In this document: one piece after another, positions 1 through 8,849 of the stretch
Layout of the letters: the number at the start of each line of letters is the position of its first letter
Numbering within the stretch: position 1 is the first letter of the stretch
Origin: Photorhabdus laumondii subsp. laumondii
Lineage (GTDB): Bacteria; Pseudomonadota; Gammaproteobacteria; Enterobacterales; Enterobacteriaceae
Assembly: GCF_003343245.1 (NCBI RefSeq)
Contig: NZ_CP024901.1
Location: 3,348,001-3,412,000 of the forward strand
Length of the DNA: 64,000 nt
Reading direction: 5' to 3'
The notes under the pieces: generated by a model
The model's input: only the letters and a program-made list of their open reading frames with translations
Told to the model about the DNA's origin: nothing
Database searches by the model: none
Made by a program: the position numbers and the translations under genes

Positions 1-94
1 GGCCGTTAATACGCCAGCCCAGTGCACAAAAACGATATCATTGAGATCAACACTGCTATTAGCAAAATATTGAATACCGGTGTTGGCTCCCACA
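1..94 (-). pseudogene. Edge fragment resembling a haemagglutinin/CdiA pre-toxin segment
   Basis: Read on the minus strand, one frame stays open from about position 94 to the window edge and gives a peptide starting SVGANTGIQYF and ending FVHWAGVLTA. Such GANTG-type stretches occur in the conserved region before the variable toxin tip of large filamentous-haemagglutinin/CdiA proteins. The assignment rests on resemblance only. The fragment lies in a different frame from the neighbour at 95-382, and its remainder is outside the window, so it may be part of a longer gene rather than a relic. Confidence 0.25.
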
Positions 95-382
95 CTAATT
101 AATTAGTTCCTTTTCAAACAATGTCTTATTTTCCTGAAAAGAAAATAAAACATTAGGAATGTCATTTTTATTCAACGGATTCTTTACATCACTGGTACTT
201 CTATTCCAGTGATACTTCCCATTAGTTTCTTCGAACCGATGAATATTACCTTTTTCACCCTTAGAGAACCTAACTTCTTTATTATCATAATTTTTGGAGC
301 TTGGAATTGAGTTTTCAAAAAATTTCAATGAGTCTTTTGGTTCTATTCTGGGTTCGCTTGGAAAACGGAAAATACCCCACAT
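95..382 (-). CDS. Small hypothetical protein, possible orphan polymorphic-toxin C-terminus
   Basis: A 95-residue reading frame starting ATG, with an in-frame stop shortly upstream of that ATG, so this is the full open frame. It has no signal peptide or membrane segment. The central part (about residues 41-75, containing KGEKGNIHRF, KYHWN and NDIPN) looks like the tip domains of polymorphic or contact-dependent-inhibition toxins. I cannot name a toxin family or catalytic residue. It sits next to a haemagglutinin-like fragment at the window edge, which fits a displaced toxin tip. No convincing ribosome binding site is visible. It may be a silent cassette rather than an expressed gene, and no cognate immunity gene is recognisable nearby. 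Confidence 0.4.
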   Translation of the reverse strand: MWGIFRFPSEPRIEPKDSLKFFENSIPSSKNYDNKEVRFSKGEKGNIHRFEETNGKYHWNRSTSDVKNPLNKNDIPNVLFSFQENKTLFEKELIN

Positions 383-549
383 TAAGCTTGTTTTTTATAC
401 AAACTGATATTATCTAATATGATTACCGATTTTATCCATTTCCTTCCATTCCATCAGGGTGAGTCTCAAACCTGAAACCTCCCAGATAATTAAGCCTATT
501 CTAATACGTTATTTTATAAATTCGAATTGGCAACAATTCGCGTACTGGC

Positions 550-578
550 TTGACCTTTTAAGTGCACTATAATATGCT
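550..578 (+). promoter_or_regulatory. Possible sigma-70 promoter before the HAM1-like gene
   Basis: TTGACC (550-555) and TATGCT (573-578) are separated by 17 bases. The -35 box is close to consensus and the -10 box matches four of six positions. Transcription would start about 100 bases upstream of the gene at 694. This is a motif match only. Confidence 0.3.
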
Positions 579-693
579 GAAAAGGAATAAACTGAGAAAC
601 TTAACTGCCTGCGAGTGAGCGCTTATTGTCGCTCTCTGTTGGATTAAATGGTTTTCATGCCAAACATAAAATAGATGAAATTGTGACTTGATT

Positions 694-1281
694 ATGAACC
701 TTTATTTTTACACGTCTAACTCAAAGAAATACACTTATGCCGAATCTATTTTTTCCAGTCATGCTGACATAAACTTGGTTCATAAAAGCTTCGACTTTAA
801 AGAGTTACAAACTAATGATCCTCAAGAAAACCTACTATTTAAATTAAATCAGGTTCCACACGTCCCTTCTTCCTATGTTTTTATTGAGGACAGCACCTTC
901 CATATAAATGCTCTTAATGGTTTCCCCTCGCTGTATACTAAATACATTTTATCTTCATTAGGCGTTCAGGGAATTATTAACCTATTAGCAGAAAAAGGTA
1001 ACCGTGAGTGTTATTTCATCAATCACTTGGCGCTCAGAACAGAAAATAATAAGGTAGTCTTTTTTTCAGGCACTACAAGAGGGTTATCTATTTCTCTCTC
1101 TCCTTTAGAGCGCAGTAATGAGACAAGCTGGTCTGATCTTTGGCAAATATTAAAAGTAACAGATGGTGGGCAGTTCTACAGTCAATTAATTGAAGGAGAT
1201 AAGCACCTTTTCAACCAACAGAATAACAATACTGATGCTTTTCAACTACTCAGGGATCACCTTACTGAGATAGAGTTATAA
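694..1281 (+). CDS. HAM1/RdgB-like non-canonical NTP pyrophosphatase (divergent)
   Basis: A 195-residue protein with two marks of the HAM1/ITPase family: an N-terminal TSNSKK..E phosphate-binding segment (residues 7-17), and IEDS (64-67) followed by NALNGFPSLY (72-81), the usual acidic and purine-site motif. Family members hydrolyse ITP, XTP or dITP to the monophosphate and keep damaged purines out of DNA and RNA. The C-terminal SHR-type motif of typical members is not recognisable. The protein is therefore divergent and its substrate may differ. It is not the housekeeping rdgB context. A TTG lies two codons upstream, but the ATG at 694 is the more likely start although its ribosome binding site is weak. 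The gene stands alone among decayed DNA, which suggests acquisition. Confidence 0.65.
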   Translation: MNLYFYTSNSKKYTYAESIFSSHADINLVHKSFDFKELQTNDPQENLLFKLNQVPHVPSSYVFIEDSTFHINALNGFPSLYTKYILSSLGVQGIINLLAEKGNRECYFINHLALRTENNKVVFFSGTTRGLSISLSPLERSNETSWSDLWQILKVTDGGQFYSQLIEGDKHLFNQQNNNTDAFQLLRDHLTEIEL

Positions 1282-1297
1282 AACTAGTTTATTCACG

Positions 1298-1420
1298 TTA
1301 CATTAGGTGTTTTTTAATTTTATCAATACATGAACGACTATCGTTCACAATAACGATCTTAGATACAAACTCTGGATGAATGTCAAAGAAGTTATCTAAA
1401 CGATTATCGAACTGTTTAGC
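1298..1420 (-). pseudogene. C-terminal remnant of an unidentified gene
   Basis: A 40-codon minus-strand frame (peptide beginning AKQFDNRLDNFFDI and ending KKHLM) finishes at a stop but is closed upstream by another stop. It has protein-like composition with no start codon at its head, so it looks like the tail of a broken gene. The 200 bases upstream (1421-1620) keep short open pieces in shifted frames and no intact gene. I do not recognise the family. Confidence 0.25.
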
Positions 1421-1599
1421 TCATGAATCCTAAGGAGACAAAGATCTCTAGTGCGGATTTATCTATGCCAGCCTTGCTTTTTACCTGCCACTCGATCTAC
1501 CAAAAGATCACTTAATCTAAATTCTTCATAATTATATGGGATAAATAGCATGATTTGTTGGCGTCATTCTCTGTAATTGGAAAGTTTCTTTAAAGACTT

Positions 1600-1739
1600 T
1601 ACTCACCTTGAGAAAAAGGGATCAATGAAAATATCAATGGGTTAATCAAGCAGTGCTTTCCAAAGGAAACCAATTTTAATGAAGTCCCTGCGCAGGAAAT
1701 AGATTTTTGGGTAAACCGATTAAGTAATCGCCCTTGAAA
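1600..1739 (+). mobile_element. Remnant of an IS30-family transposase (C-terminal part)
   Basis: Translation gives YSP*EKGINENINGL, then KQCFPKETNF and DFWVNRLSNRP*KT. This matches the conserved end of IS30-family DDE transposases (W-x-RG-x-NEN-x-NGLLRQYFPKGT ... LNxRPRKTLG). Two internal stops, one where the conserved Trp should be and one where an Arg should be, show that it is dead. The rest of the element and its inverted repeats are not recognisable, so it is an old fragment. Confidence 0.7.
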
Positions 1740-2077
1740 AACTTGGGGTGGTAAAATATTCAATGAATTATTTAAAGGAATACGAATATGTTTACTTACA
1801 GAGTAACGATGTTGCGCTTGATTATGCGAATATATCCCACTCTATTACTAAGGTCATTCAAACTTACCCACCTTAATAAAAACCCACTTTTTATTTTAAG
1901 AAAAATAACTTCCTCACCAAAGCGATTATAAATTAATTTATAAATCACATTCAGTAATAATCAGTATAAATAATCCAGTAACTCTCTAACAGAACAATGG
2001 ACTGAGAAATAATAATAATATGAGATACCAAATTATAGTTATACTCAAGAGGTAATTAACCAAAGAGGAGAATGACA
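1740..2077. other. AT-rich gap before the protease gene
   Basis: The only open frame here is a 37-codon one (1763-1876, plus strand) with no ribosome binding site, probably chance or more decayed DNA. From about 1880 on the DNA is very AT-rich and probably holds the promoter of the protease gene, but no clear -35/-10 pair can be chosen. Confidence 0.4.
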
Positions 2078-3754
2078 ATGTCCATATCCCTTGAGTATTT
2101 TCAATCTGCAAAATTTGACGGTAATTTATATCTTAAATGTCACGGTGAAATTAGTAACGATACAGAAATAAAATACACCGTAACCAATTCAAAAACAAAA
2201 GAGATATATGAATGTTATAGTGAAGATAATCAACTCGTCTGTTTGACTTCACTTAAACCCGCAAATTATAAAATAGAAGCAACCATTAAAAAAGACGGTA
2301 AAATAATTGCTACGCTTACACCAGAAGATATAGAAATAAAAGAATCAGACTTTCTGTTTGATATCGATAAAAAAATCGATGAGATAGATAAAGACAAAAC
2401 TGATAATATCAACATTAACCATATACCATCGAAACAGATACCTTCCAAAGGAAATACTGTTTCTTTAAAAGGAAACAATGATATCCCAAATAAGAATTTG
2501 AAATATAACCTTGAGATTATGTTTTCCCCTGATGGATTAAAAAAATTTGAAATAGAAAAAGATAATTTATTACCTGCTTTTAATTCATCTCAACATTCAA
2601 TAGAGATAAAACCTGTTTTTAATCAAGAAGATTTAGATAAGAAAACCTGGAAAACACCAGAATTCAGTAAATTAATTCATCTTTACAAGATAGATGCTGA
2701 TATTAATCATGCTGATTTAGTCAAGTTAGCCAATGAACTGGAGAAACTGGATTATGTCGAATTTTGCTCTCTTATGCCGATTTTGAAAGAGCTGCCGCCG
2801 CCACCTTTGCTTCTATCCGAAGAGGAAACGATAATTCCTGAATTTGATACTACTCATATCGTTACACCTGATTTTTCACATCTACAAGGATATTTAGACG
2901 AACACAGCGGTATGAATATTAGAAAAGCCTGGGATGAAGGTTATAAAGGCAAAGGTGTCACTGTACACCATCTTGATTTTGGTGTTTATAGAAACCATGA
3001 AGATTTAGTTGGTAATATTACGGTTATCAACAGCCGCCCAGAAACACAAGATTGTAATCACGGCACAGCCGCCACCGGCTGTATTGCTGCAAAAGATAAT
3101 ACATTCGGTGTGACAGGTATTGCTCACGAATGTCAATTCCGTTTTTATGACGTCGATGACTTTGATAGAATAATATATAGCTTTTTACCGGGAGATATTA
3201 TTAGTTTAAATATTCAAACTGTAGCCAATAATAGATATTATCCTTTTACCTATCTCAAATCTAATTGGCAAAGAATAAAAAGTTGTGCTGATGCAGGGGC
3301 AATAATTATTTTCGCTTCTGGTAATAGTGGTATTAATTTAGCCTATGACTTCACTTTCCCTAATTATGGCGATCCTGGCGGTATTATGATTGGTGCCTGT
3401 ACATCAATTAATGGACACAGGTTAGGTTTTTCCAATCATAATCTTCACACCAGTTTAAATTCCTGGGGTGAGAATGTCACAACGACTGGATATACAAACT
3501 TACAGTACCTACCAGGAAATAAGAGAAATTATACGCGCAGTTATAATGGAACATCCAGTGCGACACCTTTAGTCTCAGGTGCATTAGCGCTTATTCAGTC
3601 CTATATAAAATTAAAATATCATAAATATCTTAATTGCACTCAAATAGCAACACTGGTTAGAAGTAGTGGTTTTACAATAGGTGAACTACAAGGAGTCGGC
3701 ACGCGACCAAATGTCGCAAATGCTTTCAAATTAGTTGATCGCCTGTTTTCTTAA
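2078..3754 (+). CDS. Subtilisin-like (S8) serine protease
   Basis: A 558-residue protein with a C-terminal S8 peptidase domain. The triad is visible (numbered from an ATG two codons upstream at 2072): Asp302 in HLDFGVYRNHEDL, His330 in NHGTAATG and Ser495 in NGTSSATP, with the oxyanion Asn418 in ASGNSG. Residues 1-90 look like a beta-rich domain. A charged linker follows at about 95-135, then a probable I9-type propeptide ending in a PPPP stretch (about 140-247). No Sec signal peptide or membrane segment is seen, so it is either cytoplasmic or exported by another route. The start at 2078 is preferred because AGGAG ends seven bases upstream, whereas the ATG at 2072 would be too close. The gene stands alone beside IS and toxin relics, which suggests horizontal gain. 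Confidence 0.85.
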   Translation: MSISLEYFQSAKFDGNLYLKCHGEISNDTEIKYTVTNSKTKEIYECYSEDNQLVCLTSLKPANYKIEATIKKDGKIIATLTPEDIEIKESDFLFDIDKKIDEIDKDKTDNININHIPSKQIPSKGNTVSLKGNNDIPNKNLKYNLEIMFSPDGLKKFEIEKDNLLPAFNSSQHSIEIKPVFNQEDLDKKTWKTPEFSKLIHLYKIDADINHADLVKLANELEKLDYVEFCSLMPILKELPPPPLLLSEEETIIPEFDTTHIVTPDFSHLQGYLDEHSGMNIRKAWDEGYKGKGVTVHHLDFGVYRNHEDLVGNITVINSRPETQDCNHGTAATGCIAAKDNTFGVTGIAHECQFRFYDVDDFDRIIYSFLPGDIISLNIQTVANNRYYPFTYLKSNWQRIKSCADAGAIIIFASGNSGINLAYDFTFPNYGDPGGIMIGACTSINGHRLGFSNHNLHTSLNSWGENVTTTGYTNLQYLPGNKRNYTRSYNGTSSATPLVSGALALIQSYIKLKYHKYLNCTQIATLVRSSGFTIGELQGVGTRPNVANAFKLVDRLFS

Positions 3755-3797
3755 TTAAGGTAAATGATTTCAGATTAAAGTAGTGATGCTTTATCAG

Positions 3798-3823
3798 GGC
3801 CACCTGTTATTCTACGGGTGGCC
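3798..3823 (+). terminator. Hairpin between protease gene and ndh
   Basis: GGCCACC and GGTGGCC form a 7-bp GC-rich stem in the gap between two converging genes. It could stop transcription from either side, though the flanking T-run is weak. Confidence 0.5.
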
Positions 3824-3840
3824 TTATATCAATTAAATCA

Positions 3841-5145
3841 TTAATGTAGTTTCAATCGCGGACGGATAACACGGTTAATTCCGCCAACAAGCATCATCAA
3901 GCCAGTTTTAATATAACCATGTAAAGCCACCTGATGCATACGATATAAAGAGATATAAACCGCACGGGCTATACGCCCTTCGATCATCATTGAACCACGC
4001 ATCAAATTGCCCATCAAACTACCCACCGTACTAAATTTAGACAATGATACCAATGAGCCATGATCTTTGTAGGTATACTCTTTTAACGGTTTATCATGCA
4101 ACAAGGCAATAATATTACTGTAACAGCGGCTAGCCATTTGATGAGCCGCCTGTGCCCTTGGTGGAACAAAACCCCCCTCCTTCTTCGAGCATGATGCACA
4201 ATCACCAATGGCAAAAATATGATCATCAAGTGTCGTTTGCAGAGTTGGCTTTACCACTAGCTGATTAATCCGGTTAGTTTCAAGACCGGCAATATCTTTC
4301 ATAAAATCAGGTGCTTTAATACCGGCAGCCCATACCATGAGATCAGCTTTAATCAGCTCACCTTCTTTAGTATTCAACCCATGTTCATCAGCGCTGGTCA
4401 CCATAGTTTTGGTTAATACATGAACGCCAAGTTTTGTGAGTTCCTGATGTGCCGCAGCAGAAATACGTGCCGGCAATGCAGGCAAAATTCGCTCCCCTGC
4501 TTCGACTAACGTCACGTTCAACGCTTCTGAATTCAGCCCTTCAAAACCATAACTGTTAAGCTGTTTTACCGCATTGTGCAATTCCGCTGATAACTCAACA
4601 CCTGTCGCTCCACCGCCAACGATAGCAATATTAACCTTATCTTGCTGACCACAGTTTGCAGAATATTTAAGAAATAGATTCAACATTTCATTATGGAAAC
4701 GGTGAGCCTGTTGTGGGTTATCCAGGAAGATACAGTGCTCTTTCACACCTTGTGTATTAAAATCATTAGATGTACTTCCCAAGGCCATAACGAGAATGTC
4801 ATAGCTCAATTCACGTTCAGGAACCAATACTTCGTTATATTCATCCCTGATCTCATTCAAAGTAATTTTTTTGCTATCACGGTGAATATCAGTCAATGCC
4901 CCTAATTGGAAACTGAAATAGTGGTTACGGGCATGAGCCAGATAACTCAACGCATCAACTCCATCGTCAAGGGAGCCTGTTGCCACTTCATGTAATAACG
5001 GCTTCCATAAATGACTTTGGTTACGATCCACCAGCACAATTTCTGCTTTCTTTTTACGACCTAACTTATGCCCCAGACTGGTTGCCAGTTCCAAACCACC
5101 GGCACCTCCACCAATGATAACAATTCTCTTCTTTGGTGTTGTCAT
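3841..5145 (-). CDS. ndh: Type II NADH:quinone dehydrogenase
   Basis: A 434-residue flavoprotein, the same length as E. coli Ndh and alignable end to end. It passes electrons from NADH to quinone without pumping protons, at the inner face of the cytoplasmic membrane. There are two dinucleotide folds: GGGAGG at residues 12-17 binds FAD and GGGATG at about 177-182 binds NADH. An FAD-binding IFAIGDCA segment lies near 315, and the basic amphipathic C-terminus anchors the protein to the membrane. In E. coli ycfP lies between nagZ and ndh; here it is missing. A possible FNR site lies about 140 bases upstream, in line with known anaerobic repression of ndh. Confidence 0.96.
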   Translation of the reverse strand: MTTPKKRIVIIGGGAGGLELATSLGHKLGRKKKAEIVLVDRNQSHLWKPLLHEVATGSLDDGVDALSYLAHARNHYFSFQLGALTDIHRDSKKITLNEIRDEYNEVLVPERELSYDILVMALGSTSNDFNTQGVKEHCIFLDNPQQAHRFHNEMLNLFLKYSANCGQQDKVNIAIVGGGATGVELSAELHNAVKQLNSYGFEGLNSEALNVTLVEAGERILPALPARISAAAHQELTKLGVHVLTKTMVTSADEHGLNTKEGELIKADLMVWAAGIKAPDFMKDIAGLETNRINQLVVKPTLQTTLDDHIFAIGDCASCSKKEGGFVPPRAQAAHQMASRCYSNIIALLHDKPLKEYTYKDHGSLVSLSKFSTVGSLMGNLMRGSMMIEGRIARAVYISLYRMHQVALHGYIKTGLMMLVGGINRVIRPRLKLH

Positions 5146-5281
5146 GACTACCCCACTAAAATGTAAACCAAATGTTATTTAAGGGCAGTAAAATAATACC
5201 TTTAAATAACATTTAGTTTTATACAAATAACCGATGTGATAATTACAGAATATCATGACTGGTTAGTGGGTCATACCAAAA

Positions 5282-5295
5282 TTGAACAACATCAA
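5282..5295 (-). promoter_or_regulatory. Putative FNR box upstream of ndh
   Basis: On the minus strand TTGATGTTGTTCAA differs from the FNR consensus TTGAT-N4-ATCAA at one position. E. coli FNR represses ndh from upstream sites, so the placement 137-150 bases before the ndh start is sensible. Confidence 0.5.
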
Positions 5296-5403
5296 ATTCT
5301 TTTGAATAAATAAACATCAATCACAAAATTTGTCAATTTATTTTCAGTTGGTTGGATTCAGCTCTGATTTATTTCATTTTCTTATTTACATAGAAAATAA
5401 AAT

Positions 5404-5423
5404 ATGCCTCAAAAAAGAGGCAT
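5404..5423. terminator. Hairpin upstream of ndh
   Basis: ATGCCTC and GAGGCAT form a perfect 7-bp stem around six A residues. It lies between nagZ and ndh after the stronger nagZ terminator, so it may be a second stop or a leader structure. Confidence 0.3.
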
Positions 5424-5474
5424 TAAAGAGCCTGATATCAAAGAAATTTCAGGAATGTGACCATGCTATGTATA

Positions 5475-5498
5475 CAAAAAAGCGGGATATTTTCCCGC
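5475..5498 (-). terminator. Rho-independent terminator after nagZ
   Basis: On the minus strand GCGGGA and TCCCGC form a stem followed by a run of T residues. It lies about 50 bases beyond the nagZ stop codon and separates the thiK-nagZ transcript from ndh. Confidence 0.7.
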
Positions 5499-5550
5499 AC
5501 AATTAACGCTAAAGGTCATCTATTTGGCAGTAACACAAACACTTTACAAA

Positions 5551-6573
5551 TTACCGTGCGCAATCCTGCCATTGTTCATACAAAGCCGTTAGTGCTTTAT
5601 TAGCCTGCTGCCAACGTTCTGAATTCTTTAACTCATTCAGACTGTATTGACCACCTCGATGGTACAATTCTGATAATTTTTCCACTTTGGTCAACGGCAG
5701 ATTATCAAGCGCGCTAACCGCGCCATCACGGTTATTACATATCAAAATCATGTCACAACCTGCATTGAGTGCAGTCTGCCCGCGTTCAACGTAACTTCCC
5801 ATCATCGCGGCTCCCTCCATAGAGAGATCATCGGAAAATATCACGCCATTAAAGCCCAATTGCTGACGCAACACTGATTTTAACCAGTATGACGATCCGC
5901 TGGCGGGATGCTTATCTACCTGAGGATAGATCACATGAGCCGGCATAATCGCATCCAATAAATTACGCTGGATAAAATCACGGAAAATAGACATATCATG
6001 ATGACAAATAACTTCCAACGGGCGATCGTCACAGGGAGTTTCTTTATGAGAATCAGCATTAACAGCACCATGCCCCGGAAAATGTTTACCTGTCGATTTC
6101 ATTCCGGCAGAATGCATGCCTTTGATAAAATGCTCTGCCATCATCTTGGCTTGTTCAGGGTCTTCATGGAATGAACGCTCACCAATAGCCGCACACTGGT
6201 GACCTAAATCCAAAACCGGCGCAAAGCTGATATCGATATCCATAGCAATCATTTCAGACGCCATCAACCAGCCCGCCTCTTCCGCCAATTGAGTACCATT
6301 GAGATTGTCACTCAATCCAGCAAAAGATTGGGCCGCCGGTAAGCAAGTGAAACCTTCGCGGAAACGCTGAACTCTGCCCCCTTCTTGATCAACAGCAATC
6401 ACAAGACGATGACGAGAAGCCTTACGAATCTGACGGACTAATTCTCTTAATTGCTCAACATCATAGAAATTGCGGGTAAACAGAATTAATCCGCCCACTA
6501 ATGGATGTTGCAAAATTTCCTTTTCTTCATTATCCAATTCATAACCAACAACATCTAACATAACCGGACCCAT
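5551..6573 (-). CDS. nagZ: Beta-N-acetylglucosaminidase (glycoside hydrolase 3)
   Basis: A 340-residue cytoplasmic enzyme of murein recycling. It removes GlcNAc from GlcNAc-anhydroMurNAc-peptides and so shapes the signal for AmpC-type beta-lactamase induction. Residues [14 protein letters not shown] (163-176) carry the acid/base Asp-His pair, and Asp248 in FSDDLS is the nucleophile. Length and alignment match E. coli NagZ (341). It lies downstream of thiK and lpoB as in E. coli, but an 82-bp ERIC copy now sits between thiK and nagZ. Confidence 0.96.
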   Translation of the reverse strand: MGPVMLDVVGYELDNEEKEILQHPLVGGLILFTRNFYDVEQLRELVRQIRKASRHRLVIAVDQEGGRVQRFREGFTCLPAAQSFAGLSDNLNGTQLAEEAGWLMASEMIAMDIDISFAPVLDLGHQCAAIGERSFHEDPEQAKMMAEHFIKGMHSAGMKSTGKHFPGHGAVNADSHKETPCDDRPLEVICHHDMSIFRDFIQRNLLDAIMPAHVIYPQVDKHPASGSSYWLKSVLRQQLGFNGVIFSDDLSMEGAAMMGSYVERGQTALNAGCDMILICNNRDGAVSALDNLPLTKVEKLSELYHRGGQYSLNELKNSERWQQANKALTALYEQWQDCAR

Positions 6574-6586
6574 AACATTCCTCGCT

Positions 6587-6668
6587 TATACCCGTTATCT
6601 TTCAAGTTGCCTCTTTGTTGGCTGCGCTCCCTTGCCGTCGCGATCCATTTTGAAATCCATTGGGTATA
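6587..6668 (+). repeat. ERIC element, internally deleted (82 bp)
   Basis: It starts TATACCCGTTATCTTTCAAG and ends in CCATTGGGTATA like the full copies. It lacks the central 45 bases that contain the ACCCCGGTCACAT and GCTCCCGGGGATTC arms. The ends are intact, so the deletion is internal. Confidence 0.85.
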
Positions 6669-6695
6669 TATTCATATTACTGCAATCAATGCAGC

Positions 6696-7559
6696 TTAAA
6701 ACGTTAGACCAAAAGAGAGACGTAACGGTTGCGCTAATTCTAAAAATTGTGGATCACCACTCTGTTTCCAACGCACTTCAAACCACATTAAAATCATGTA
6801 ATCAACCCAAGGTAGCCAACGTTTAATTTGGCGTTCTAATAGTGTCCGGTTTGAATATCCTGATGACTGGCTACAATAGTAATTCAAAAAATCCTGCTGC
6901 TGCGGCTCATCCCAATGATTAGTGCGAAACAGTGCCGCTAACGCAAATCCAATATCAGTATCAGTTGCATATTCCCAATCAATAAGTTTCAGCCCTTGAG
7001 AGGTATTAAGCAAATTACCGTAATGCACATCCATATGAGCGGGTGATAATTTTAGTATTGAAGGCATCGGAGACGACATAAAACGTTTATGCAGCCGCAA
7101 CCAACAGGGAGTAAGACGCGCTTTATCAATTTGCAACCAATGGCTTTCTAGCTGATGCCTCAATTGAAGCCGGTAACCAAACAGAGGCTGGTGATGCAAA
7201 ATAGCCAATAATGCCGCCAGTTTTTGCAACAAATCAGGCTGAGAAAACTCATTTTGCCCAATAATATGGCCGGGCAGCCATTCCAACAACAGCCAGTGAG
7301 GAACCATTGCTATGACTTGCGGAGCAATTTTTACCTGGCTGAGATGGCGCAGAATGGCATTTTCACGCTGACGATTAACGCCAAGCTGTTTCCCCTGCTG
7401 CCCCTGCCTGCGGCCAACAATATGATATTCACCATTGGTGGCATAATAACTCTCATTCGTCAGCCCACTTAACGGTCTTATCTTCCAATCATTTACTGCG
7501 GTATGCGGCCATTGTTTGCACAATGCCCGCAATAAACAATTATGATTATTTAACGTCAC
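6696..7559 (-). CDS. thiK: Thiamine kinase
   Basis: A 287-residue aminoglycoside-phosphotransferase-fold kinase that phosphorylates salvaged thiamine to thiamine monophosphate. The catalytic loop HMDVHYGN (175-182) and metal-binding DWEYA (194-198) are present. It starts inside the end of lpoB (14-bp overlap), so the two are probably translationally coupled. The order lpoB-thiK-nagZ is as in E. coli. Sequence conservation is modest, as usual for this family. Confidence 0.88.
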   Translation of the reverse strand: MTLNNHNCLLRALCKQWPHTAVNDWKIRPLSGLTNESYYATNGEYHIVGRRQGQQGKQLGVNRQRENAILRHLSQVKIAPQVIAMVPHWLLLEWLPGHIIGQNEFSQPDLLQKLAALLAILHHQPLFGYRLQLRHQLESHWLQIDKARLTPCWLRLHKRFMSSPMPSILKLSPAHMDVHYGNLLNTSQGLKLIDWEYATDTDIGFALAALFRTNHWDEPQQQDFLNYYCSQSSGYSNRTLLERQIKRWLPWVDYMILMWFEVRWKQSGDPQFLELAQPLRLSFGLTF

Positions 7560-8115
7560 CGTGCCCCGACCAAAGAATCTCGCCCGTCTTTACCAGCATC
7601 AATTGCATGACGATATCACGCTTATCGCTATTACCTGAAACTATGGAATAGAGAACATATTCCGCATTCAAATAACGAGCCAGACCAATCGCTTTACTGC
7701 GCAATCCCAAACTATCTTCTTCAGATAAGCCCAGAGATTGACGGGCATTTTGCACCTGATTTTGGGGTATTAATTCAAAAACATGCTCGCTACTGATAGC
7801 TTGACGCAAAGCATCGGTTGCTTGCATGGTTTGTAATGCGCCGTTAGTATTGTTTTTCACTGTATCAACTAATAGTAACTTCGCGTTTTCCAACCCATGA
7901 GCCTTAACGAGTTGCTCTACTAATGGTTGCACGGTACTTTCCCAGTCAATCGCACTCATTTTAGGAGGCTCTGGTACCTTTTCAGATGGTGGTGTCGGTT
8001 TTTCCGATGGGGTCACTGGTACAACCGGAGTCGGAGGTTCAGGCTGCTCCGGTGGCAAGGATGGACATCCCGCCAAAAACATAACCGATAGTGCTACAAA
8101 AAGAATTCTTCTCAT
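7546..8115 (-). CDS. lpoB: Outer-membrane lipoprotein activator of PBP1b
   Basis: A lipoprotein of 189 residues that reaches through the periplasm to activate the murein synthase PBP1b. The chosen ATG gives MRRILFVALSVMFLAGC, a lipoprotein signal with an LAGC lipobox; a longer in-frame start would bury the signal. An AGG ribosome binding site precedes the ATG. A proline-rich flexible linker follows the Cys, then the folded domain with LLVDTVKNNTNG and a C-terminal GEILWSGHG as in E. coli LpoB. In E. coli ycfL lies between hinT and lpoB; here an ERIC copy takes its place. Confidence 0.93.
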   Translation of the reverse strand: MRRILFVALSVMFLAGCPSLPPEQPEPPTPVVPVTPSEKPTPPSEKVPEPPKMSAIDWESTVQPLVEQLVKAHGLENAKLLLVDTVKNNTNGALQTMQATDALRQAISSEHVFELIPQNQVQNARQSLGLSEEDSLGLRSKAIGLARYLNAEYVLYSIVSGNSDKRDIVMQLMLVKTGEILWSGHGDVK

Positions 8116-8215
8116 CAACCTATTCCAATTACAGAGTTTTAAAAAACAGATAAGTTTTTGCTGTGACACCAGCAACATATTATCGGTTCAACTCCAATGA
8201 TAAATTTGCAGCATT

Positions 8216-8342
8216 TATACCCGTTATCTTTCAAGTTGCCTCTTTGTTGGCTGCACTCCCTCACCCCGGTCACATCGTTATCTATGCTCCCAGGGATTCG
8301 CTCCCTTGCCGTCGCGATGTATCTTGAAATCCATAGGGTATA
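8216..8342 (+). repeat. ERIC element (127 bp)
   Basis: A full-length copy bounded by TATACCCGTTATC and CCATAGGGTATA. It has the central ACCCCGGTCACATCG and GCTCCCAGGGATTCG arms that pair into the long ERIC stem-loop. Confidence 0.9.
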
Positions 8343-8422
8343 TTACAAAATCGAGATATTCGGAGCCAGTTTAGAATAAACATCCCCCCGAATATCTGCC
8401 GATGTCCATGAATTTCAGTACT

Positions 8423-8782
8423 TCATATTGACTTCATCAACAATGGCCCTAAATAGCGACCACCAACCAAATGCATATGAATATGATAAACCTCCTGCCC
8501 CGCATGGCGATTACAGTTCATAATCAAACGATATCCATCTTCAGCAATGCCTTCTTGTTCAGCAATTTTTGCTGCAACCGTCATCATCCGACCTAATGCT
8601 GCTTCATGCTCCGGTTTAACATCGTTCATGGTTGGGATCAGAACATTAGGAATAATCAAAATATGAGTCGGGGCCTGTGGAGAAATATCGCGGAATGCAG
8701 TGACTAGATCGTCCTGGTAAACAATATCAGAAGGTATTTCACGGCGAATAATTTTACTGAAAATAGTTTCTTCTATCATCAC
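8423..8782 (-). CDS. hinT: Purine nucleoside phosphoramidase (HIT family)
   Basis: A 119-residue HIT-family hydrolase that removes AMP from phosphoramidate adducts. The histidine-triad motif HIHMH is at residues 100-104 and the rest aligns closely with E. coli HinT. AAAAGGA lies seven bases before the start. In E. coli ptsG and fhuE lie between ycfH and hinT; here the two genes are adjacent. Confidence 0.96.
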   Translation of the reverse strand: MMIEETIFSKIIRREIPSDIVYQDDLVTAFRDISPQAPTHILIIPNVLIPTMNDVKPEHEAALGRMMTVAAKIAEQEGIAEDGYRLIMNCNRHAGQEVYHIHMHLVGGRYLGPLLMKSI

Positions 8783-8849
8783 ATTTTCCTTTTATTCAAA
8801 AAACAACAGATATATGAGCGCTTACAAACCAAAGATTCAAGTTGATAAA

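Noticed and set aside
1763..1876. 37-codon plus-strand frame after the IS30 remnant
   Set aside because: No ribosome binding site or recognisable family; length fits chance in AT-rich DNA.
8197..8379. 60-residue plus-strand frame
   Set aside because: It lies nearly wholly in an ERIC element between lpoB and hinT.
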